From: CAYTYZ01 sp964442385
GTDB lineage: Bacteria > Patescibacteriota > Microgenomatia > UBA12405
DNA: 64,000 nucleotides
NCBI GenBank assembly: GCA_964442385.1
Contig: CAYTYZ010000002.1
Location: forward strand, 1 to 64,000
Direction: 5' to 3'
The notes under the pieces were generated by a model. That model did no database searches. It worked only from the letters and a program-made list of their open reading frames with translations, and was not told the origin of the DNA. Shown here piece after piece: positions 1 to 8,302 of the stretch. The translations under genes were made by a program, and so were the position numbers. How positions within the stretch are numbered: position 1 is the first letter of the stretch; each line of letters opens with the position of its first letter.

Positions 1-587
1 GAGTTCCAGACACCAAATATTTCTACGCTGTCGCCAACTAGGACGTCTGCATTAGTTATGGCCTTACCTTTTAGCATATACTTAGTCTTATCAGTGACTA
101 TAGCTACTTGGCTGCCTTTATTTTGAGTATTTACGGTTAAGGAACTTGTATCTTTTGCGGTTACACTCCCCTTAAACTGGGCCATTCTCTTGAAAATCGA
201 TATATCTCTAATATATTTTGCTAAAATAGTTGTTTTTGCATCGTCAGAATAGTTTCCTCGAATATTAACCATGTCGCCGACGCTAAATTCACTTAAGCTA
301 GATTTTCCACCAAATTTCCTAACAAAAGCAGTTGCGGTATCAGTATTCACAGTGTAGCTCGCCCCGCCTTTTATAGCTGTAAAACCACTCGCACTTATAG
401 CTGAAATTTCGGCATTCAATAAAGCAGGTTTGTAGGTTTTTTTAATTTCTTTCATTTCCGTTCGATACTCCTTCATGGCCTCTTTTTTTAAACTAGGCGA
501 CATGGCATAAGCGCCCACCACACCCATGGCCAAGTAGGCCGATAAACCAACAACAGGGACCACATATCTTAATCTTTTTAGTTTCAT
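1..587 (-). CDS. Secreted DUF5666-like protein, C-terminus outside window
   Basis: A reading frame opens with ATG at 587 and runs leftwards off the window edge, leaving 195 residues. Residues 1-28 form a signal peptide or N-terminal anchor (KLKRLRY, then a hydrophobic stretch ending near YAMS). A charged linker follows. Two beta-rich units come next, around residues 55-125 and 126-195. Each has a 'DTxTxxV...GD-V-I-G' pattern like the DUF5666 domain found in exported bacterial proteins. The function is unknown; an envelope or extracellular location is inferred from the leader. It is transcribed divergently from nrdA, 170 bp away. The domain call is from memory of the family pattern and is moderately sure. 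Confidence 0.7.
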   Translation of the reverse strand, partial: MKLKRLRYVVPVVGLSAYLAMGVVGAYAMSPSLKKEAMKEYRTEMKEIKKTYKPALLNAEISAISASGFTAIKGGASYTVNTDTATAFVRKFGGKSSLSEFSVGDMVNIRGNYSDDAKTTILAKYIRDISIFKRMAQFKGSVTAKDTSSLTVNTQNKGSQVAIVTDKTKYMLKGKAITNADVLVGDSVEIFGVWN

Positions 588-713
588 AGTAGATTAATTA
601 TTAAACAGCTACAAACATTAATACGCACTTACGATATTATTATTTCACCATATCATATACCTGATCTATTTTGAGATAGATTTAACCAGTTGTATTGCAC
701 TACCCGTAGCGTT

Positions 714-734
714 TAGTATGTATATTACACACTA
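714..734. promoter_or_regulatory. Imperfect inverted repeat upstream of nrdA
   Basis: TAGTATGT and ACACACTA flank a 5-nt spacer; 7 of 8 positions pair. The repeat sits 24 bp upstream of the nrdA ATG and just before a TATAAA box at 743-748. The AT-rich CACTACATATAT segment loosely resembles NrdR boxes, and an NrdR gene lies in this window, so a ribonucleotide-reductase operator is possible. This is inference; a second box at the usual tandem spacing was not clearly seen. Confidence 0.3.
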
Positions 735-757
735 CATATATTTATAAATTTATTTTT

Positions 758-3559
758 ATGTTTCAAAATAAAATTCAAAAGCGTACGGGTGAAATTGTTA
801 GTTTCGATCCACAAAAAATTTCTTTGGCTATCAATAAAGCTATGCTAGCCACAGGCGTTTCACCTAAAAATGGTACATTAAAAAAACTCACTGATGACGT
901 TGTGCTTCAGCTTCAATCCAATTTCTCAAATGGAATTTTACCTAGTGTAGAAAACGCCCAAGACTTGGTAGAAAAATCACTTATGAAAAATGGTTATTTT
1001 GATACCGCCAAGGCCTACATCCTATATAGACGTGATCATGATCAGGTTCGAGAACAGGCCAAAACTATTCAAGAGAAACTGTCTCAGCATGACCTAAAAG
1101 TAATCAAGAGGGATGGCAACATTGAAATATTTGACGAACAAAAACTTCGAACACAGATTATAAAATATGCGCAAGGACTAGGGCAATTAACACAGCTAGA
1201 TAGTATGGTCAAGCAAATCCTGTCCACCCTTCGCGATAACATTTCCACCAGAGAAATTTCCCAATTAATCTATCTGGCTTCCAAAACCTATATTGAAACT
1301 GATCCGCAATACGACAAACTTACCGCACGGGCTTTTTTGGGCCATCTCTACAAGGAAATTTTTTCTACCCGTTTTAAATATGGACAGCTAGATCGTGTTT
1401 ATGAAAAAACTTTTGTCGATAACATTAAATTCTTAGTCAAAGAAAAGAGACTCGACAAGCGCCTTTTACGTTTCAATTTAAAAAAGCTGTCTCAGGCATT
1501 GGTAATTGACAGAGATGAACTTTTTACTTATAGGGGTCTTCAAACTCTTTACGATCGCTATTTTATCTATCACAAGGATACAGGCCAAAGATTAGAAACA
1601 CCTCAGGGATTTTGGATGCGAGTTGCCATGGGTTTGGCTATTGAAGAAAAGGACAGGGATGCCAAAGCACTCCAATTTTACGAAGTTTTGTCTACCCTAA
1701 GGTTTGTTTCATCAACACCAACTCTATTCCAATCCGGTACCACCTATCCTCAACTTAGCTCTTGCTATTTAATGACAGTTAACGATGACCTCTTGGATAT
1801 TTTTAAAAATTTTTCCGACCATGCTCAGCTATCCAAATGGTCTGGAGGTATAGGTACCGATTGGTCTTCTGTTAGAGCCACTGGTGCTCATATCAAAACC
1901 AGTGGAGTTGAGTCCCAAGGTGTGATTCCATTTTTAAGAATTTCCAATGACACTACAGTAGCCATAAACAGGTCAGGCAAAAGACGTGGTGCTGCAGCCG
2001 TATATTTAGAAACTTGGCACTACGATATTGAGGATTTTTTGGATCTTAAACGCAACACAGGTGACGAGCGTAGGCGGACCCACGACATGAACACAGTTAA
2101 TTGGATACCTGACCTGTTTATGAAACGAGTCGAAGCCAACGCTTCCTGGTCTTTATTTTCTCCAGACGAAGTTCCCGAGCTGCACCATCTTTATGGCAGG
2201 GCTTTTGATACTAAATATATTGAATACGAACAGGCAGCCAGGGAAGGTAAAATCAAGCTTTTTAAAGAAATCAAAGCTAGCGACCTTTGGAAAAAAATGA
2301 TAACCCGCCTTTTTGAGACTGGACACCCTTGGATAACTTTCAAAGATCCCAGCAATATTCGCTCACCGCAAGACCATGTTGGAGTGGTTCACAATTCCAA
2401 TCTGTGTACAGAAATAACCTTAAACACCAGTAAAGAAGAAACCGCTGTTTGCAATTTAGGATCTTTGAATTTAGCAAGACATATCAAAAAAGGCAAACTA
2501 GACACTAAACTTTTAGCTGCCACTGTGGAAACAGGAATGCGTATGCTTGATAACGTTATAGATATTAACTTTTATCCCATAAGAGAAGCCAAGATATCCA
2601 ATATGCGTCATCGACCGGTTGGTTTGGGTATTATGGGTTTTCAAGACGCGCTTTATTTACAAGATATAAATTTCGATTCAGAAAAAGCTGTCCAGTTTGC
2701 CGACGAGTCCATGGAACTTATTTCTTACCACGCTATATTAACTAGTTCCCGCCTAGCCAAGGAAAAAGGTGCCTATTCTACCTTTAAAGGTTCCAAGTGG
2801 GATAGGGGGTATTTACCCCAAGACACCATTAAACTCTTAGAAGAAGAACGTGGGATTAAAACTGGAGTAGAATTCAAGGGCAAGCTTGACTGGCAGCCAG
2901 TTAGAGACCATATCAAATCTTATGGTATGCGCAACAGCAACTGTATGGCCATCGCTCCTACCGCCACTATTTCTAATATCTCCGGTTGTTTTCCAGCTAT
3001 CGAGGCTATTTATAAAAACTTGTACGTCAAGGCCAATATGAGTGGTGATTTTACTGTGGACAATCATTATCTAATCGAGGACTTAAAATCACTTGGACTA
3101 TGGTCAGCCGCCTTGCTTGAAAAGATAAAAGCTAACGATGGATCAATTAAAAATATCGCGGAAATCCCCACCAGATTAAAAGAAAAATACAAAGAATCTT
3201 TTGATCTGGATCCTCGTTGGTCAATCAAGCAAGCTGCTTATCGGGGGAAATGGATAGACCAATCTCAGTCACTAAACATTTTTAGTTCAAGTACCAGTGG
3301 CAAGGAGCTGTCAGACATATATTTTTATGCTTGGAAGTCAGGTCTAAAAACCACCTATTATCTGCGCACCATGGGGGCCAGCTCTATTGAAAAAAGTACT
3401 GTTTCCATAGGTAGTGCTTTTTCGCAAAACTCTACTGTACCAAGCGAGGCCTTGGTAAGTGCAATAGTGGAAACTGCACCCGAGGCCATCGCCATGGCCA
3501 TTCCAGTCGAGGTTAAAGCTTGTAAAATTGACAATCCAGACTGTGAAGCCTGTCAGTAA
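758..3559 (+). CDS. nrdA: Ribonucleoside-diphosphate reductase alpha subunit (class I)
   Basis: This is the catalytic subunit that reduces ribonucleotides to deoxyribonucleotides, at 933 aa. Two ATP-cone domains lie in tandem at the N-terminus (about residues 1-95 and 112-200, both with KRxG-type openings), implying dATP/ATP allosteric control. The barrel has the SSCYL substrate cysteine, the NLCTE radical-site motif with its catalytic Cys and Glu, and APTATIS near the nucleotide site. The C-terminus CKIDNPDCEACQ carries the mobile redox cysteines used for re-reduction. nrdB follows 60 bp downstream. Together with the beta subunit it resembles the Chlamydia-type class Ic enzyme, whose alpha chain also has multiple ATP cones. 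The ATG start places the first cone right at the N-terminus. Confidence 0.96.
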   Translation: MFQNKIQKRTGEIVSFDPQKISLAINKAMLATGVSPKNGTLKKLTDDVVLQLQSNFSNGILPSVENAQDLVEKSLMKNGYFDTAKAYILYRRDHDQVREQAKTIQEKLSQHDLKVIKRDGNIEIFDEQKLRTQIIKYAQGLGQLTQLDSMVKQILSTLRDNISTREISQLIYLASKTYIETDPQYDKLTARAFLGHLYKEIFSTRFKYGQLDRVYEKTFVDNIKFLVKEKRLDKRLLRFNLKKLSQALVIDRDELFTYRGLQTLYDRYFIYHKDTGQRLETPQGFWMRVAMGLAIEEKDRDAKALQFYEVLSTLRFVSSTPTLFQSGTTYPQLSSCYLMTVNDDLLDIFKNFSDHAQLSKWSGGIGTDWSSVRATGAHIKTSGVESQGVIPFLRISNDTTVAINRSGKRRGAAAVYLETWHYDIEDFLDLKRNTGDERRRTHDMNTVNWIPDLFMKRVEANASWSLFSPDEVPELHHLYGRAFDTKYIEYEQAAREGKIKLFKEIKASDLWKKMITRLFETGHPWITFKDPSNIRSPQDHVGVVHNSNLCTEITLNTSKEETAVCNLGSLNLARHIKKGKLDTKLLAATVETGMRMLDNVIDINFYPIREAKISNMRHRPVGLGIMGFQDALYLQDINFDSEKAVQFADESMELISYHAILTSSRLAKEKGAYSTFKGSKWDRGYLPQDTIKLLEEERGIKTGVEFKGKLDWQPVRDHIKSYGMRNSNCMAIAPTATISNISGCFPAIEAIYKNLYVKANMSGDFTVDNHYLIEDLKSLGLWSAALLEKIKANDGSIKNIAEIPTRLKEKYKESFDLDPRWSIKQAAYRGKWIDQSQSLNIFSSSTSGKELSDIYFYAWKSGLKTTYYLRTMGASSIEKSTVSIGSAFSQNSTVPSEALVSAIVETAPEAIAMAIPVEVKACKIDNPDCEACQ

Positions 3560-3567
3560 GCAACGTC

Positions 3568-3588
3568 ATTCTGAACTTAATTCAGAAT
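3568..3588. other. Perfect hairpin between nrdA and nrdB
   Basis: ATTCTGAA and TTCAGAAT form a perfect 8-bp stem around a 5-nt loop. No U-run follows, so it is not a typical terminator. It may protect or process the nrdA-nrdB message, or be the remnant of a small dispersed repeat, since GTCATTCTGAA-like palindromes occur as repeats in many bacterial genomes. Confidence 0.5.
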
Positions 3589-3619
3589 ATTATTAATTAT
3601 TGAAAAATTAAATTAAAGT

Positions 3620-4618
3620 ATGGCTAAACAAATATTAAATAATAGTTCTACAGATCCTAATAAAATTTTGCCCATCAAATATAATTGGGCTCGCACCCAT
3701 TACACCACCGGAGTAGCCAATAATTGGACCCCCCAGGAAATTCCCATGCAAGATGACATAGAGCTTTGGAAGAAAAAAGGTGGTCTAACAAGTGAAGAAC
3801 GTCACCTCATTATGCGAAACCTTGGTTTTTTTTCTACAGCAGAAAGTCTAACAGCTAACAATATAGTCCTGGCTATTTATAGACATATTACCAATCCAGA
3901 ATGCCGGCAGTATCTACTTCGCCAAGCCTTTGAGGAGGCAATTCACACTGAAACTTTCATTTACAGTTGTGACTCTTTGGGCCTGGACCCAGAAGAGGTT
4001 TACACAATGTACAACACCATTCCCAGTATCAAAGAAAAAGATGATTTTGTTGTAGATATGACCAAATCTATTTTTGATCCTGGTTTTTCGACTGTAGGTA
4101 TTGATAATATTCAAAGATTTGTACATGATCTGGTTGGCTACTATGTAATTATGGAAGGTATCTTTTTTTATGCTGGGTTTGCCATGATGCTTTCCTTTAA
4201 GCGTCAGAATCGTATGATAGGAACAGCCGAACAATTCCAATATATTTTGCGAGATGAATCTGTTCATTTAGCTTTTGGCTCGGATCTGATAAACACCATC
4301 GTAGAAGAGAATCCCAAAATTTGGACCAAGTCATTTCAAGACACCATAGTGGGTAATATCAAAAAAGGGGTAGAATTGGAAATTGCCTATGCCAGGGAGT
4401 GTATGCCCAAAGGCATCCTGGGGCTCAACACAGAGTTGGTAAAACAATACGTGGAATACATAGCCGATCGAAGACTGGAACGTATTCACCTGCCCATCCT
4501 GTACAAAGTAGAAACCCCCTTTCCATGGATGAGTGAAATGACCGATCTGAAAAAAGAAAAAAACTTTTTTGAAACCAGGGTCACAGAATACAAATCAGCA
4601 GGTGAACTGGAATGGTAG
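3620..4618 (+). CDS. nrdB: Ribonucleotide reductase beta subunit, class Ic-like (no radical Tyr)
   Basis: This is the ferritin-fold radical-generating subunit, 332 aa, partner of NrdA. Metal ligands are visible: Glu75 in STAESL, Glu106 and His109 in EEAIH, Glu179 in MEGIFF, and Glu213/His216 in DESVH. The residue four after His109, which is the radical Tyr122 in E. coli NrdB, is Phe113 here. The first ligand is Glu rather than Asp. Both substitutions are the hallmark of the Chlamydia trachomatis class Ic protein, which uses a Mn/Fe cofactor instead of a tyrosyl radical. The FFSTAES and LRQAFEEA segments also look chlamydial. Cofactor identity is inferred from residues only. The start is the first ATG; a weak TAAATT box lies 5 nt upstream. 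Confidence 0.95.
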   Translation: MAKQILNNSSTDPNKILPIKYNWARTHYTTGVANNWTPQEIPMQDDIELWKKKGGLTSEERHLIMRNLGFFSTAESLTANNIVLAIYRHITNPECRQYLLRQAFEEAIHTETFIYSCDSLGLDPEEVYTMYNTIPSIKEKDDFVVDMTKSIFDPGFSTVGIDNIQRFVHDLVGYYVIMEGIFFYAGFAMMLSFKRQNRMIGTAEQFQYILRDESVHLAFGSDLINTIVEENPKIWTKSFQDTIVGNIKKGVELEIAYARECMPKGILGLNTELVKQYVEYIADRRLERIHLPILYKVETPFPWMSEMTDLKKEKNFFETRVTEYKSAGELEW

Positions 4619-4630
4619 CTACATTTATGC

Positions 4631-4636
4631 TATACT
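4631..4636 (+). promoter_or_regulatory. -10 box of the ATC-start NTF2-like gene
   Basis: TATACT ends 6 nt before the ATC at 4643. This matches the box-to-start spacing of clear leaderless genes here such as map (TATACT, 6 nt, GTG) and the PilN-like gene (TATACT, 6 nt, ATG). It lies directly behind the nrdB stop codon. Confidence 0.6.
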
Positions 4637-4642
4637 AGGTCT

Positions 4643-5014
4643 ATCACAAACTTAAAACAGACCGTAAACTCGTATTATAAAAACGTTTGGCTCGAAGACG
4701 TCAAGGAAAAAATTGAAGAACTCTTAGATGACAATCTAAAAATAATCTATTCCGAAGATGACTCAGAAAAAGACAAAACCTTTTTACTTACCGAGGTTAC
4801 CCAAACTAAATCAAAACTAACCAATCTCGCCATAAAACTCAAAGATATTATGGAAGAAGGGGACCGTGTCGCTTGTTGGATTACTCTGAGTGGTAACGAC
4901 AAAGCTGGCAAGCTTCTTTCTCGAAATGAGTTTTCTATTTTTCATATAACTTCTGGCAAAATAACTAACATATGGACACTTACGACAGCTTGGCACACCC
5001 CTAAATCTTCTTAG
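4643..5014 (+). CDS. NTF2/SnoaL-like small protein, apparent ATC start
   Basis: The frame is open from the nrdB stop to TAG at 5012-5014 and holds no usable ATG, GTG or TTG near its 5' end. The first in-frame ATG is past the middle. Translation from ATC at 4643 gives 123 aa with sensible composition. An N-terminal helix (YYKNVWLEDV) leads to a second helix, then beta strands: GDRVACWITLSG, NEFSIFHI, and GKITNIWTL. This order and the GK-I-x-xW strand match SnoaL-like/ester-cyclase NTF2 folds. The ligand or reaction is unknown. The ATC falls where a leaderless transcript from the TATACT at 4631 would begin. Its 3' end overlaps the convergent methyltransferase by 14 bp. ATC initiation is inferred; a sequencing error is the alternative. 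Confidence 0.65.
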   Translation: MTNLKQTVNSYYKNVWLEDVKEKIEELLDDNLKIIYSEDDSEKDKTFLLTEVTQTKSKLTNLAIKLKDIMEEGDRVACWITLSGNDKAGKLLSRNEFSIFHITSGKITNIWTLTTAWHTPKSS

Positions 5015-5747
5015 CTACTATTGCCATAAACAAGGGAATTTCTCTTCTTGAAATATTTTCAGCTCGCCCTCTACCTCCTGTGCTTTTTTTGTCAGACACC
5101 CACTCTTCCATACCCTCAACTACCATCCCAGCTTTAAAAAACATTTTTGCCACTTCGCTTAAACTAAAATGAAAAGAAATTGTATCATCGGATTTTCCAA
5201 GTCCTGGATGAGCAGTTATTTTAGTATCAAAAGAACTTAAGTAACGATCAACTATTCTATACTGCAATTTTCTATTAGAGTCCCACCCCCAACTGCTGGC
5301 CTTGGGAATTCTATAAAAAGGATGATTAATTACCACAAAAGCTTGACCACCTTTTGTTAGCCTCTCTGCCATATTCACTATAGCCACATTTGGTAACTCC
5401 AGATTTTGCAAGGCCAAAATCACACATGCGTGTGAAAAGGCTGTTTCTAAAAATCCATAATCCTTACGGCAAGCGTCAGCTACATAAAACTTTTGTTTTT
5501 GCCCTGCTTTTTGTCTGGCTATTTTAATAAACTCACCAGAAATATCAAACCCAACGTAGTCTATATTACTTGGAATAGCCCTGGCTAGTACTCCCTGTCC
5601 ACAGGCAATATCTAATACTTTGTCTCCTAATCTTAAGGCCATCATTCGAAGCAAATTAGGCAATATAACTTGCTGATGATAATAATGCCCTTCTTCGCCT
5701 ACACTCTTGTTGTACCATTTGCTTACTTTTTGCCAGCTTGTATCCAT
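5001..5747 (-). CDS. Class I SAM-dependent methyltransferase
   Basis: A 248-aa protein with the class I Rossmann methyltransferase fold. Motif I is VLDIACGQG (about residues 50-58). The following acidic strand end is VGFDIS, and motif IV-like YVADAC and CVILALQNL follow. The pattern resembles Methyltransf_11/25 enzymes; the substrate cannot be told. I chose ATG at 5747 rather than a longer frame starting at 5789. TATACT lies 5 nt upstream on this strand, and the extra N-terminal residues would cross the divergent promoter. It is divergent from the gene at 5766 and convergent with the NTF2-like gene. Confidence 0.85.
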   Translation of the reverse strand: MDTSWQKVSKWYNKSVGEEGHYYHQQVILPNLLRMMALRLGDKVLDIACGQGVLARAIPSNIDYVGFDISGEFIKIARQKAGQKQKFYVADACRKDYGFLETAFSHACVILALQNLELPNVAIVNMAERLTKGGQAFVVINHPFYRIPKASSWGWDSNRKLQYRIVDRYLSSFDTKITAHPGLGKSDDTISFHFSLSEVAKMFFKAGMVVEGMEEWVSDKKSTGGRGRAENISRREIPLFMAIVAKKI

Positions 5748-5752
5748 AATCA

Positions 5753-5760
5753 AGTATAAT
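5753..5760. promoter_or_regulatory. Overlapping divergent -10 boxes
   Basis: The octamer AGTATAAT reads TATAAT on the plus strand (5755-5760) and TATACT on the minus strand (5758-5753). Each lies 5 nt before its start codon (5766 and 5747). Only 18 bp separate the two ATGs, so one symmetrical site probably drives both genes. Confidence 0.75.
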
Positions 5761-5765
5761 TGTAT

Positions 5766-6542
5766 ATGATTCAAGACTATCCGAAACACCTTATCGATCC
5801 CTTACGTGTTTCTATCGCCACGGATCTACGCAATAGAGAATTAGCCAAAATCGGTGTTCTAAGGTTCACAAAAACCAAAGCTTTTTCTTCCGAAATAGAT
5901 TTAAGAGATTTTTGGAACAGTTTCCATGGTGTTGTTATGGGTTTTAAATTGTTTAAAGGACTAACCCAGGTTTTAACCTCAGAGAATATCACAATTACCA
6001 AATCAAGTTATCCAATTTCTAAACTATCTTTTGCAGTTGTTATTGAGCAAACCAGAACAATAAATCCTACCTCCCCAATCTCTATCGAAGAATTTAGTGT
6101 CTACTACAAAAATAATCCTCAAGAAAAGCACACCCAACTTGAGTTTTGCCAAAAAATATTTTCAAAAACTGCCCCTAATAAAAATTCAAGAATTTTATTA
6201 ATTGAAAAATACCTCAATAGCAAAAAAGTGGTGGTGCCTTACGATGGCAACAATAGATTGGCTTATGCTGCGCTTTTGGGTAAAAAAACTATTCCGGCTT
6301 ATTTGATACAGACACATGGGCCAAAGTTGGTTAACTACTGGTATCCAACTAGTATTATTATGGAAATAATAGCTATTTTAGAAGATGCACTAAGGGATAA
6401 TAATCAACAAGTTCAAACTTCTATAGTTAATCTACTTCGAAATATTATTCAATCTTCAAAGTCAGCCAGACTTGAATTGTTTAATCGAGCACTAAAAAAA
6501 GACAGTCCAGCAGAAAAATTTATAATAAGTAAAATAGACTAA
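5766..6542 (+). CDS. Hypothetical protein with ParB-like nuclease-type motif
   Basis: A 258-aa protein. Around residues 155-180 the stretch VVPYDGNNRLAYAALLGKK, followed by TIPAYLI, resembles the GNHRLxAAxxLG..xIPA core of ParB/sulfiredoxin-like domains. These bind or hydrolyse nucleotides, or act in DNA partition or as DNases. The N-terminal half has no family I recognise, and the C-terminal 60 residues are helical and charged. The start at 5766 is set by TATAAT 5 nt upstream; a TTG at 5760 lies inside that box and is unlikely. The stop overlaps the peptidase start (TAATG), so the two are cotranscribed. The function is unknown. Confidence 0.7.
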   Translation: MIQDYPKHLIDPLRVSIATDLRNRELAKIGVLRFTKTKAFSSEIDLRDFWNSFHGVVMGFKLFKGLTQVLTSENITITKSSYPISKLSFAVVIEQTRTINPTSPISIEEFSVYYKNNPQEKHTQLEFCQKIFSKTAPNKNSRILLIEKYLNSKKVVVPYDGNNRLAYAALLGKKTIPAYLIQTHGPKLVNYWYPTSIIMEIIAILEDALRDNNQQVQTSIVNLLRNIIQSSKSARLELFNRALKKDSPAEKFIISKID

Positions 6543-8302
6543 TGCAAACCACTTGGAACCTTTCTCTAACCCTTGCCGATAACTCACCAGAAAATATTGT
6601 CAGACTTCAAAAGGACTCTGAAAAACTTATCAACAGCTTTGTCACTAATTATTCTCAAGACAAATCTTTTTTACATGATCCGTCAGTTCTTTTGCAGTCC
6701 TTATCAGATTACGAAAATATTGTAGCCACAGATCCGGCCAATCAACTTGGCCAATACTTTGGTCTGTCTCACGTTCTAGATCAATCAAATTCAGAACTTT
6801 TATCGCAACTTAGTATTTTACGTAGCTGGTCGACAACCCTTGCAAATAAAATTCAATTTTATACCCTCGATTTGGCCAAACTAACCCCAAGTACCCAGTC
6901 AATATTTTTAGCAAATCCAATTTTGGCTCACTATCACAAATTTTTATCTCGAATATTTGAAACTGCCAAATATAACTTAACCGAATCCGAAGAAAAAATA
7001 TTAAATATCACTCATTCTTTTGCCAAATCTAACTGGGTTAGTCTGACTGAACGACTTTTGTCTGAAGAAAAACTGGATGATAAAAGTTTAAGCCAACTGC
7101 TCTCCGACATGAATAGTATCGACAAACCTGCAAGAGACAAGGCTGCCAAGTTAGTGGTCTCTGTTTTTGATAAACACAAAGTCGTAGCCGAGGTTGAACT
7201 AAATAATGTTGTAAATTATAAAAAAGAAATCGATACTTTGCGAGGCATCGCCCGTCCAGATTTAACCCGTCATATTGCTGATGACTTCCAATCTTCTTCA
7301 GTTGATGCTCTGCGCCAGGCGGTAGTGGCCAATTTTGATATAGCCCGAGATTATTATCAGCTTAAATCTCAACTTTTTGGCGTAAAACGCCTTGCTTATC
7401 ACGAACGCAATGTACCCTTTTCAAGTACTGAAAAACCCTATTCTTACGAAGACTCAATTTCTCTTATAAAAAATGTCTTTGCCAACTTAGATCCAGATTT
7501 TGCCAAGGTTGTTTCTACTTATGCCACTTCCGGGCAAGTTGATGTTTATCCTCACACCAGCAAACAGGGCGGAGCATTTTGTACCGCTGGAGCCAAAAAC
7601 ACCCCAGGCTATGTCATGCTCAATCACACCAACAAACTAAATGATGTTTTAACCTTAGCTCATGAATTTGGCCATGCTATCAACCACGAGTTTATGCGCG
7701 CTAACAACACAGCTATCTATTTTGATAATTCCCTGGCCGTTGCCGAAGTAGCCTCCACTTTTTTTGAAGACTTTGTTTTGTCTGAAGTTGGCCTAAAAGC
7801 TAACGACGAAGAGCTACTGGCTATCTACATGCAAAAACTCAACGATGATATTTCTACCATTTTTAGACAAATTGCCTGCTACGAGTTTGAGTGGGAACTC
7901 CACCAAACTATTCGTCAAAAAGGACACCTGTCTTGGCAAGAAATTGGTAGCATTTTTCAAAAACATATGGCAGCCTATATGGGGGATTATGTTGAGCAAG
8001 GGGAGGGGAGTAATCTTTTTTGGGTCTATTGGTCCCACCTTCGTAATCACTTTTATGTTTACTCCTATGCTTCCGGTCTTTTGATTAGTAAATCCCTTCA
8101 AGCGTTGGTAAAAAGCAGTCCAGCCGAAATATCCAAGGTCAAAACCTTTTTATCAACTGGAACCAATGCTGCGCCAGCCGAAATATTTAAGTCTATTGGC
8201 TTAGATATTTCTAGCTCCTCTTTTTGGCAAACCGGACTTGCCGAAGTCCGCTCACTCCTTGCTAAAACCCGCTCCTTGGCTGTTAAACTCAAAAAAATAT
8301 GA
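6542..8302 (+). CDS. pepF: M3 family oligoendopeptidase F-like metallopeptidase
   Basis: A 586-aa cytoplasmic zinc peptidase of the M3 (thimet/PepF) family that cuts short peptides. The zinc motif is HEFGH near residue 377 (LTLAHEFGHAINHEF). The third ligand Glu lies about 25 residues later in AEVASTFFE. The N-terminal 200 residues are the helical cap typical of PepF, and the YSYASG motif near the C-terminus matches the substrate Tyr region. Length is normal for bacterial PepF (about 600). It starts at an ATG overlapping the preceding stop and ends with ATGA into the cupin gene. It probably recycles peptides taken from the environment or a host, which is an inference from genome reduction. 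Confidence 0.92.
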   Translation: MQTTWNLSLTLADNSPENIVRLQKDSEKLINSFVTNYSQDKSFLHDPSVLLQSLSDYENIVATDPANQLGQYFGLSHVLDQSNSELLSQLSILRSWSTTLANKIQFYTLDLAKLTPSTQSIFLANPILAHYHKFLSRIFETAKYNLTESEEKILNITHSFAKSNWVSLTERLLSEEKLDDKSLSQLLSDMNSIDKPARDKAAKLVVSVFDKHKVVAEVELNNVVNYKKEIDTLRGIARPDLTRHIADDFQSSSVDALRQAVVANFDIARDYYQLKSQLFGVKRLAYHERNVPFSSTEKPYSYEDSISLIKNVFANLDPDFAKVVSTYATSGQVDVYPHTSKQGGAFCTAGAKNTPGYVMLNHTNKLNDVLTLAHEFGHAINHEFMRANNTAIYFDNSLAVAEVASTFFEDFVLSEVGLKANDEELLAIYMQKLNDDISTIFRQIACYEFEWELHQTIRQKGHLSWQEIGSIFQKHMAAYMGDYVEQGEGSNLFWVYWSHLRNHFYVYSYASGLLISKSLQALVKSSPAEISKVKTFLSTGTNAAPAEIFKSIGLDISSSSFWQTGLAEVRSLLAKTRSLAVKLKKI

